Shown here piece after piece: positions 1 to 5,202 of a stretch of 5,202 bases of DNA. Position numbers and translations under genes: made by a program. The DNA comes from Gemmatimonadales bacterium (GTDB taxonomy: Bacteria > Gemmatimonadota > Gemmatimonadetes > Gemmatimonadales > GWC2-71-9). The notes beneath the pieces were generated by a model, which saw only the letters and a list, made by a program, of their open reading frames with translations, searched no databases and was not told the DNA's origin. The number at the start of each line of letters is the position of its first letter. The first letter of the stretch is position 1. The stretch lies in contig JAUVRV010000249.1 in assembly GCA_030597435.1 (NCBI GenBank), positions 1 to 5,202 on the forward strand, read 5' to 3'.

Positions 1-528
1 CTGCCGCACCCAGCCATTGATGACGTCTACCGACCCCGGATCGTTGAAATCGAGCGCTGACACCTCCGCGTCGAAATACTGCCGGTTGAGATCCAGGAAC
101 GCCTGCTCGAAGGTCATGGTATTGCGGTACCAGATCGAATTGGCGATGAGAAACTCGACTCTGGGATCGAGATCGCGGAGCAGATCGATCAGACTGCGGT
201 AGGATTCATTCACCTCTTGGAGATCCATGTCCTGCAGCTCCAAGACCTGCTGCATCGCTTCCCGAGTGGTTCCGGCCGCCCCGTTGTAGGTCATCCCCAA
301 CGCCATCGCGACACTGAGGGGCGATATGAATATGTTCTTGTCGCCTTCTTGTTGGTTGATTTCCCCGAAAAGCTTGAAGGCAAACCGATTGTCGGCGTCG
401 ATGAGCTTGGCCTCGGCAACACTCAGTTCACGCGGGAGTTCCTCAATCGGACCAATGGACTCGCTACCACACGTCGTCAACAGCGCTGCTGTAGCCATGG
501 TAAGGAGCGCAGGGATGATCTGCCTCAT
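1..528 (-). CDS. Serpin family serine protease inhibitor, lipoprotein, N-terminal part (cut by the window edge)
   Basis: Read leftward from ATG 528-526, the frame stays open for 176 codons to base 1, so the C-terminal half, including the reactive-centre loop, lies outside the window. Serpins trap target serine (sometimes cysteine) proteases by a suicide mechanism. Visible family marks are NIFISPLSVAMALGMTYNGA (about residues 65-84), the helix AGTTREAMQQVL (85-96), NSIWYR (130-135) and INGWV (170-174), in the usual serpin order; a whole serpin domain is about 370-400 residues. Residues 1-20 form a hydrophobic leader ending in a lipobox-like L-T-T-C (Cys20), followed by a short Ser/Gly/Pro linker. 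This suggests a lipid-anchored envelope protein; Thr just before Cys is less usual than Gly, Ala or Ser. The start is supported by AGGAG 5 nt upstream. Met11 could also start but has no comparable site and leaves a very short leader. Which protease it inhibits cannot be judged without the missing loop. Confidence 0.93.
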   Translation of the reverse strand, partial: MRQIIPALLTMATAALLTTCGSESIGPIEELPRELSVAEAKLIDADNRFAFKLFGEINQQEGDKNIFISPLSVAMALGMTYNGAAGTTREAMQQVLELQDMDLQEVNESYRSLIDLLRDLDPRVEFLIANSIWYRNTMTFEQAFLDLNRQYFDAEVSALDFNDPGSVDVINGWVRQ

Positions 529-533
529 AACAA

Positions 534-538
534 CTCCT
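534..538 (-). promoter_or_regulatory. Ribosome binding site of the serpin gene
   Basis: On the minus strand this is AGGAG, separated by TTGTT (5 nt) from the ATG at 528-526. It fixes the start that includes the full lipoprotein signal. The spacing resembles that of the peptidase gene on the other side of the intergenic region. Confidence 0.75.
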
Positions 539-868
539 GGAGCCTTTGTAGTAAGCTAATACACCCCCGCTGAGATTGACCAGAACGATCGATCCGAAGA
601 TCAAGTGGGCGCATTTCTGCGGCGGGGCATTGGGGTGGTGGCCCCCTCGGCACCCTCCTCAGCCACACGCTCATCGCGCTTGGGCCGTGACCGGGCGAGC
701 AGGGCCACGGCCACTGCGCCGAGTGCCACTCGCGAAACTCGACTATCGGTTCGCACGGCAGCGCCGTAATTTTCCATAGCCCTGGGACGTGCCCTGAGCA
801 TGGTTGCTAGCCTGGACCGCGGATGAAGAACGGTCGACTACTCGTCCCGCCCCCTAAAGCACCAACCT
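539..868. other. Divergent intergenic region between serpin and S10 peptidase
   Basis: About 330 bp without a convincing gene; it should hold promoters for both divergent genes. I see no good sigma-70 pair on either strand. On the serpin strand, AT-rich hexamers TATTAG and TACTAC occur around 548-561, with a weak TGGTCA about 15 nt further upstream; these are only candidates. GGCCGTG (683-689) and CACGGCC (706-712) form a perfect 7-bp inverted repeat with a 16-nt loop. It has no T-run on either side, so it is not a clear terminator and may be chance in GC-rich sequence. Short open frames on both strands lack family resemblance and good ribosome binding sites. Confidence 0.5.
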
Positions 869-875
869 GGAGGAG
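869..875 (+). promoter_or_regulatory. Strong ribosome binding site of the S10 peptidase gene
   Basis: GGAGGAG lies 4 nt before ATG 880. It decides the start: the frame also contains an upstream ATG at 823, but that one lacks such a site and would put 19 mostly polar, proline-rich residues ahead of the signal peptide. Confidence 0.8.
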
Positions 876-879
876 ACCG

Positions 880-2427
880 ATGAGGACAAAGTGTGTTCTC
901 GTGATGTTGCTGATCTTTGCGTTTGCAGTGAGTTCCTTCCCGCTCGCAGCACAACAGCCGCAAGCAGCTCCACGAGCCAACGCGAACAAAGCCGGCACCG
1001 AGGCCGACCTGCTGCCCGAAGAGCCTGTCATTACACAGCACTCGGCGCGCATCGGCGATCAGACGGTGAATTACACGGTGGAGGCTGGCTGGCTGCCGAT
1101 CAGAGACAAGGGCAAAATCACTGCTAGGATGTTCTACATCGCGTACACGCGCGATGGGATTGCGGACAAGAGCAACCGGCCCCTGGTGTTCTCGTTCAAC
1201 GGCGGACCGGGCACGGCCTCGGTCTGGATGCACATGGGTTACACTGGCCCGCGCCGAGTCGTATACGACGACGACGGATTTGCGTTGCAGCCACCGGGAA
1301 CCGTGGAAGACAACCCACATTCGATTTTGGACGTGGCCGATATCGTGTACATCGATCCGATTGCCACCGGATACAGTCGCATGGTCGAAGGAGAGGACCT
1401 GCACAAGTATCACGGAACCATGAGTGACATCCAGTCCGTAGGCGAGATGATTCGCCTCTACATCCTGCGCAAAGACCGCTGGATGTCGCCCAAGTTCCTG
1501 ATCGGTGAGAGTTACGGCACCACCAGAGCCTCCGGGCTGGCCGGCTACCTGGCAGGCTCGCATCAGATCTACTTGAACGGCGTTATCCTCGTATCGATGA
1601 CGGGACTCGATGTGGACGCGGGAGACGATGTCTCTTACGCCACGTCCCTACCCCACCTCGCCGCCACCGCGTGGTACCACCGGCAGTTGCCGTCCGATCT
1701 GCAGTCACATCCCATTCGTGACTTCCTGGACGAGGTTGAAGCGTTTGCGATGGGTGACTACGTGATGGCGTTGCTCAAAGGCGATCAGCTCGGAGATCCC
1801 GAGAGACATGATATCGCCCAGAGGGTGGCACGGTACACAGGCCTCACCACCGAATACGTAACGTCCGCCAATCTGCGCATCAGCTCGCGCCGGTTCTGGA
1901 AAGAGCTGCTGAGAGATCAGCACCTGACGGTTGGCCGGCTGGACAGCCGCTACCTGGGTGTTGACAAAGACGCAGCGGGCGAGAGCCCCGAGTACGATCC
2001 AGCCATGTCGGACTGGAACGGTCCATTTGCTGACGCGGTCAACAGATACATCCGCGAGGAGCTGAATTACAACCCCGACCTGAAGTACAACGTATGGGGC
2101 AACGTACGTCCGTGGAACCGCGACGAGGGAGCCAACGTAGGCGACATGCTGCGGCGGGCCATGCGAGACAACCCATATCTCAAAGTACTGATTCAGGGCG
2201 GCTACTACGACGCGGCCACCGACTACTACAGCGCGGTGTACACCATCTCGCACCTGCAACCCGGTGGTGAATTCAGGGACCGGTTCCGCTTCTCATGGTA
2301 CGAGAGTGGCCACATGATGTACCTGCGGAAGCCGGATCTGGCCAACTCGAACAACGATCTACGGGAGTTCATTGCCTGGTGTATGGAGGATGTGCCGGAT
2401 TATCCGAGGGCCGTAGAACACCGGTAG
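880..2427 (+). CDS. Secreted S10 family serine carboxypeptidase-like peptidase
   Basis: The 515-residue product belongs to peptidase family S10 (alpha/beta-hydrolase fold), whose members remove C-terminal amino acids from peptides, typically at acidic pH. Residues 1-24 are a classical signal peptide (MRTK, a hydrophobic core, then PLAA before QQ), so the enzyme is probably exported to the periplasm or outside. The oxyanion-region motif FNGGPG is at about 106-111, like NGGPG of carboxypeptidase Y. The nucleophile lies in FLIGESYGTT (Ser211). The acid is probably Asp444 in GGYYDAATDYY, with Asp448 as an alternative, and the histidine is His478 in ESGHMMY. These are in the S10 order Ser-Asp-His with normal spacing. 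The length is in the family range, so the gene looks complete. The GGAGGAG site upstream sets the start at 880 rather than 823. A heptamer-repeat hairpin follows the TAG stop. Plausible role: scavenging peptides in a protein-degrading lifestyle. The exact substrate is unknown; the divergent neighbour is a serpin. Confidence 0.95.
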   Translation: MRTKCVLVMLLIFAFAVSSFPLAAQQPQAAPRANANKAGTEADLLPEEPVITQHSARIGDQTVNYTVEAGWLPIRDKGKITARMFYIAYTRDGIADKSNRPLVFSFNGGPGTASVWMHMGYTGPRRVVYDDDGFALQPPGTVEDNPHSILDVADIVYIDPIATGYSRMVEGEDLHKYHGTMSDIQSVGEMIRLYILRKDRWMSPKFLIGESYGTTRASGLAGYLAGSHQIYLNGVILVSMTGLDVDAGDDVSYATSLPHLAATAWYHRQLPSDLQSHPIRDFLDEVEAFAMGDYVMALLKGDQLGDPERHDIAQRVARYTGLTTEYVTSANLRISSRRFWKELLRDQHLTVGRLDSRYLGVDKDAAGESPEYDPAMSDWNGPFADAVNRYIREELNYNPDLKYNVWGNVRPWNRDEGANVGDMLRRAMRDNPYLKVLIQGGYYDAATDYYSAVYTISHLQPGGEFRDRFRFSWYESGHMMYLRKPDLANSNNDLREFIAWCMEDVPDYPRAVEHR

Positions 2428-2428
2428 G

Positions 2429-2512
2429 ATTTGCGATTGACGATTGACGATTGGCGATTTGTGATTTGGATGTAAAGTCCGATCGCAAATCGCAGATCGC
2501 CAACTGCAATCC
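2429..2512. repeat. Heptamer tandem array with inverted counterpart, forming a long hairpin
   Basis: Starting 2 bp after the peptidase stop, six 7-bp units follow head to tail at 2429-2470: ATTTGCG, ATTGACG, ATTGACG, ATTGGCG, ATTTGTG, ATTTGGA. After a short loop, the same unit type appears inverted (2482-2510), read on the minus strand as ATTGCAG, TTGGCG, ATCTGCG, ATTTGCG. Bases 2451-2471 pair with 2482-2503: 19 Watson-Crick pairs, two T/G positions (2459 with 2495, 2462 with 2492), one bulged base (2485) and a 10-nt loop. A further five pairs (2442-2446 with 2507-2511) extend it across an internal loop. No T-run follows, so this is not a standard intrinsic terminator. It may be a REP-like dispersed element, an mRNA 3' end-protecting stem or a cruciform. 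The repeat is seen directly; its function is not known. Confidence 0.8.
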
Positions 2513-2660
2513 ACGATCACGTCGTCACCCAAGCCGTGTCGTTCGATGTCGCGCCTGAAGCACTCGATCAACCGGGCCAGCCTACGCGACCCTCAGATCC
2601 GCGTTGGTCAGCCTCCAGCCGCGTCAATCCGCGGCCCTGAAACCATCCAGCTATTCCCTC
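2513..2660. other. Intergenic spacer before padR, no gene seen
   Basis: This stretch lies between the heptamer hairpin and the AT-rich dyad. The padR frame stays open upstream to 2604, but the residues there do not resemble PadR N-termini and the only initiator is a TTG, so I do not extend the gene into it. No tRNA-like fold, T-run terminator or mobile-element end is visible. Confidence 0.45.
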
Positions 2661-2664
2661 GTAG

Positions 2665-2678
2665 GATATATCGTATAC
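2665..2678 (+). promoter_or_regulatory. Candidate padR promoter and operator: AT-rich dyad
   Basis: GATATATC (2665-2672) directly abuts GTATAC (2673-2678). Each is itself a palindrome, and together they contain TATA-TCG-TATA (2667-2677), a dyad with a 3-bp centre. This is the only AT-rich patch in an otherwise GC-rich spacer and sits about 22-35 bp before the padR ATG, where a -10 box and an autoregulatory site would be expected. PadR-family proteins often repress their own promoter through AT-rich dyads. I see no convincing -35 box, and the match to a known PadR site is not established. Confidence 0.4.
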
Positions 2679-2699
2679 GGCAATAACTGGCAGCGATTC

Positions 2700-3056
2700 A
2701 TGATGAAACAACACGACAAAGGCAGACTACCGCTTTCCACACCCGTGTTCCATGTACTCCTCTCCCTGACCGAGCGAGAACTCCACGGATACGGGATCAT
2801 CCAAGACATCGAGCAGCGAACGGACGGCGAGGTCACGCTGAGTACTAGCACCCTGTACGGTGCCATCAAGCGCATGATGCGGGACGGCTTGGTGGAACGG
2901 TCCGATGAGCGGCCGGACCCGGCAGTCGACGACGAGCGGCGCCGGTATTACAGGATAACCGAGTTCGGTCGAGACGTAGCGCGGCACGAGGCGCGTCGCA
3001 TTGAGCGCCTCGCCACAGTGGTCAGGAACTCGCGGCTGCTGACGCGGGCACCATAG
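2700..3056 (+). CDS. PadR family transcriptional regulator
   Basis: A 118-residue winged-helix DNA-binding protein of the PadR type. Family marks, from Met1 at 2700: LPLSTPVFHVLLSLTERELHGYGIIQDIE (about 10-38) gives helix 1 and the HGYGI motif; TLSTSTLYGAIKRMMRDGLVERS (46-68) is the recognition-helix region with the signature TLYGAIKRM; and DDERRRYYRITEFG (77-90) is the wing with the conserved R-R-Y-Y-R-I-T. A short C-terminal helix rich in Arg and Glu (91-118) probably serves dimerisation. Length and sequence fit the compact PadR proteins that sit directly before duplicated MacB/FtsX permeases in Acidobacteriota and Gemmatimonadota. Two ATGs occur in tandem (2700, 2703); either may be used, and no clear Shine-Dalgarno site precedes them, so a leaderless or weakly initiated transcript is possible. 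The TAG stop is followed at once by the permease ATG, so it probably controls that operon and itself. The ligand or signal is unknown. Confidence 0.93.
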   Translation: MMKQHDKGRLPLSTPVFHVLLSLTERELHGYGIIQDIEQRTDGEVTLSTSTLYGAIKRMMRDGLVERSDERPDPAVDDERRRYYRITEFGRDVARHEARRIERLATVVRNSRLLTRAP

Positions 3057-5202
3057 ATGGGCTTCCCGGGTTCGAGGCCGATGCACTCATCACTTGGCAT
3101 CAAGCTGTTCGAGCACGTAACCCGCGTGCTGCTACCGCGCGGCTTTCGGCAGGAGTTTGCCACCGAGCTAGCGCAGGCGGTAAGGGACGGACATCGGCAC
3201 GTTCTACTCCAAGCTTCGTATCTCCGCAGGCTCCGGTTCTGGCTGCGCGAGTTCGGTGGACTGCTGGCAACTGCATATCGCGAGCGGCTGGAACCGTTCG
3301 AGCACAGGAGTCGAGCCGCCATACGACGAGTCAACCCGCCTTCACCCAAGAGGGACAGAGGCATGTTCGGTTCATTCAAGCAGGACTTCGTTTTCGCGCT
3401 CCGCATGATCGCCAAGACCCCGGTGGTAACAACGATTGCAGTGGTCTCTCTCTCCATTGGCGTAGCGGCCACCACAACGGTGTTCAGCCTGGTGCACAGC
3501 TGGCTACTCAGGCCACTACCGTACCCGGAAGCGGACCGACTCATGATGGTGTGGGAGAACGATCTCATCGAGGAGGGCGATCAGCGTCTGGTGACGCCGG
3601 CGAACTTCTTTGACTGGACATCCGAAGCAACTTCGCTCGAAGGTTGGATCGCGTCGGAGTTCGAGACGGTGAACCTGACGGGCATCGAGCGGCCCGAGCA
3701 ACTCACCGTGGCAGGTGTAACTGCCAACTACTTCTCAGTGCTCGGCGCGGAACCGATGTTGGGGCGCGTCTTCCAAATGGACGAAGGTGGTGCCGAAGAC
3801 ACTCCCGTTGCCGTGATGAGCGAGACACTCTGGAGGACGAGGTTTGGAGAGTCGCCTGACGCGGTGGGATCGAGTGTGACCTTGAATGGAGAACGGTACA
3901 CGGTCGTCGGGATCATGCCGGAGGCATTCGACTTTTTGCTCGGTAACGTGGGCATGTGGGTAGCCAACGACTTTCGTGACCAACGCTACGACCGCGACAA
4001 CGGCAGCCTGTTTGTCAGCGCCAGATTGAAGCCCGGAGTATCTGTGGAACAGGCGCAAGCCGAGATGACCACAGTTGCTTCACGGCTCGCAGATCTCTAC
4101 CCCGAGACAAATGAGAACCTTGGTGCCAACATCGAGACCGTGCGCGAACAGTTCCCCGGTCCGACCGATAAGGGTTTGATACAGATCCTCATGTCCGTTG
4201 TGGCGCTGGTTCTGCTCATTGCGTGTGTGAACGTGTCTACTCTGCTAATGGCTAAGACCGACGCGCGGCAGCGAGAAATCGGCGTTCGTGTGGCCCTCGG
4301 CGCGGGACGTGCGCGTCTGCTGAACCAGTTACTCACCGAGAGTGTAGTGCTCGCACTGATAGCCGGTGTGCTCGGCACGGTGCTGTCACTTTGGGGAATC
4401 AAGGCGCTGGTACAGGCAATGCCCGCAGAAATGCCTGAGTTCTGGCAACCCAGGTGGGACGGGCAGATCATCAGTTTCGGGATAGGCATATCGGTGCTCG
4501 CCGGCCTGGCGTTCGGAATCGCTCCGGCCATGCAAGCCGTGAGCGGCGGACTCAGTTCCCCGTTGATTGAGGGTAGTCGCGGGGGTACCGGCACGAAGAA
4601 GAAACAGAGAGTGCGTGGCGCGTTCGTGATGGCGGAGTTTGCCCTGGCGCTCACGGTCTTGATGGGGGCTACCGTACTCACCGACTTGTTCCATCAACGC
4701 CTCGACATAAACCCGGGCTTCGATGCGGAGAACTTGCTCAAAGCCGAACTCACGCTACCCGAACACAAGTATGAAGACGATCGGTCCCTCCTGGCCTTCG
4801 TCGATGATGTCGAACGCCAACTCGAGATGATCCCAAGTAGTGCCGATTTCACTCTGACCAACGTGTTGCCACGTGCTCGCACAATACCGTCCGCAGACTT
4901 CGCAATAGACGGCCGCGAGTACGAGCCCGACGAGCTGCCCAGTAGCTGGTGGCTCTCGGTGACCGCGTCATACTTCGACGTGATGGACATAGCTTTGCGT
5001 GCTGGTCGTACTTTCAATGAGGCTGACAGAGCGGGTGCGCCACCTGTCATCATTGTCAATCAACGCATGGTGACTCAGTTCTTCGATGGTGAGAATCCGG
5101 TGGGGCAGCGCATTACGATCGGCGGAGAATCTAGAGAGATAGTCGGGGTGGTGAGCAACATCGCTCAGTCAAGGCTGACGGGTCTGTTGCCGCAGCGAAC
5201 TA
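3057..5202 (+). CDS. ADOP-type ABC transporter permease (duplicated MacB/FtsX-like), C-terminus cut by the window edge
   Basis: The frame is open for 715 codons to the right edge. Residues 1-100 are a soluble, Arg-rich N-terminal prefix (LLPRGFRQEFATELAQAV, about 25-42), as found ahead of duplicated orphan permeases. The first permease unit follows: TM1 about 122-147; a MacB-type periplasmic domain with PANFFDW (181-187) and VAGVTANYFSVLGAEP (218-233); then three TM segments near 376-398, 424-452 and 470-492, with the FtsX-type coupling stretch REIGVRVALGAGRARLL (406-422). The second unit begins with TM5 (about 522-545) and INPGFDAENLL (551-561), then a second periplasmic domain with VTASYFDVM (635-643) and GQRITIGGESREIVGVVS (683-700). 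Three last TM segments are expected beyond the window; such proteins are usually about 800-900 residues. The start is uncertain: ATG 3057 touches the PadR stop with no Shine-Dalgarno site, while ATG 3081 (8 codons in) has GAGG 3 nt upstream. No ATPase domain is seen. MacB-like proteins act in export or mechanotransmission at the inner membrane; this one's substrate is unknown. Confidence 0.93.
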   Translation, partial: MGFPGSRPMHSSLGIKLFEHVTRVLLPRGFRQEFATELAQAVRDGHRHVLLQASYLRRLRFWLREFGGLLATAYRERLEPFEHRSRAAIRRVNPPSPKRDRGMFGSFKQDFVFALRMIAKTPVVTTIAVVSLSIGVAATTTVFSLVHSWLLRPLPYPEADRLMMVWENDLIEEGDQRLVTPANFFDWTSEATSLEGWIASEFETVNLTGIERPEQLTVAGVTANYFSVLGAEPMLGRVFQMDEGGAEDTPVAVMSETLWRTRFGESPDAVGSSVTLNGERYTVVGIMPEAFDFLLGNVGMWVANDFRDQRYDRDNGSLFVSARLKPGVSVEQAQAEMTTVASRLADLYPETNENLGANIETVREQFPGPTDKGLIQILMSVVALVLLIACVNVSTLLMAKTDARQREIGVRVALGAGRARLLNQLLTESVVLALIAGVLGTVLSLWGIKALVQAMPAEMPEFWQPRWDGQIISFGIGISVLAGLAFGIAPAMQAVSGGLSSPLIEGSRGGTGTKKKQRVRGAFVMAEFALALTVLMGATVLTDLFHQRLDINPGFDAENLLKAELTLPEHKYEDDRSLLAFVDDVERQLEMIPSSADFTLTNVLPRARTIPSADFAIDGREYEPDELPSSWWLSVTASYFDVMDIALRAGRTFNEADRAGAPPVIIVNQRMVTQFFDGENPVGQRITIGGESREIVGVVSNIAQSRLTGLLPQRT

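Noticed and set aside
683..712. Perfect 7-bp inverted repeat GGCCGTG/CACGGCC as an intrinsic terminator
   Set aside because: There is no T-run on either strand, the 16-nt loop is long, and no gene ends nearby; both flanking genes start here rather than end.
601..801. Small minus-strand open frame with a short hydrophobic stretch (VALGAVAVALLA) followed by charged residues
   Set aside because: It could be a tiny membrane protein, but the hydrophobic run is short, there is no clear ribosome binding site, an overlapping plus-strand frame is also open, and I recognise no family. GC-rich spacers often stay open by chance.
823..879. Upstream ATG at 823 as the start of the S10 peptidase
   Set aside because: It would place 19 polar and proline-rich residues before the signal peptide and lacks a good ribosome binding site, whereas ATG 880 follows GGAGGAG and begins a clean signal peptide.
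838..1563. Long minus-strand open frame antisense to the peptidase gene
   Set aside because: The plus-strand frame carries the S10 catalytic motifs, a signal peptide and a ribosome binding site. The antisense frame has no recognisable domain and is a codon-bias shadow.
2429..2512. The heptamer array as a CRISPR array or a standard rho-independent terminator
   Set aside because: Units are 7 bp without spacers, so it is not CRISPR; the stem is very long and not followed by a U-run, so it is not a standard terminator.
2359..2571. Minus-strand open frame across the peptidase 3' end and the heptamer hairpin, starting MIECFRRDIERHGLGDD
   Set aside because: The first residues look protein-like, but the rest is translated from the repeat hairpin and the antisense of the peptidase gene. 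I recognise no family, and it is most likely an incidental frame.
2604..2699. Extension of padR upstream to a TTG at 2604
   Set aside because: The extra 32 residues do not resemble PadR N-termini, and they would place the AT-rich promoter-like dyad inside the gene.
4097..4681. Minus-strand open frame antisense to the permease
   Set aside because: The plus-strand frame encodes conserved FtsX-type membrane and coupling segments throughout; the antisense frame has a low-complexity Ser/Ala/Thr/Pro-rich composition typical of a shadow.

Overview
The window is a moderately GC-rich stretch of bacterial chromosome. It carries four protein genes, two of them cut by the window edges. A lipoprotein serpin, a secreted S10 serine carboxypeptidase and a PadR regulator joined to a MacB/FtsX-type duplicated permease (the 'ADOP' type) form a gene set typical of Gemmatimonadota or Acidobacteriota. 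The serpin reads most like Gemmatimonadota lipoproteins (Cys followed by a short Ser/Gly/Pro linker). This placement is inferred from family recall, not from a search.

Layout. Positions 1-528 (minus strand) hold the N-terminal 176 residues of a serpin with a lipoprotein signal; the gene runs off the left edge. Positions 529-879 are a divergent intergenic region with no convincing gene. Positions 880-2427 (plus strand) encode a complete 515-residue secreted S10 peptidase with a visible Ser-Asp-His triad. Positions 2428-2699 are intergenic. They hold an unusual array of six 7-bp repeats whose inverted counterpart folds it into a long hairpin just after the peptidase stop codon, and an AT-rich dyad just before the next gene. 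Positions 2700-3056 (plus) encode a compact PadR-type regulator. Its TAG stop directly abuts the ATG (3057) of the permease gene, which stays open to the right edge (715 codons seen).

How the genes may work together. The serpin and the S10 peptidase diverge from one intergenic region and both products are predicted to be exported, so they may share an environment or regulation; a direct inhibitor-target pairing is not supported by what is known of serpin targets. PadR and the permease form a two-gene operon, a pairing seen repeatedly in these phyla. PadR probably controls its own promoter and hence the permease. No ATPase gene is present in the visible part of this operon, consistent with an 'orphan' permease.

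I see no rRNA, tRNA, CRISPR array, insertion sequence or clear novel multi-gene system. The most unexplained signal is the heptamer-phased inverted repeat at 2429-2512.
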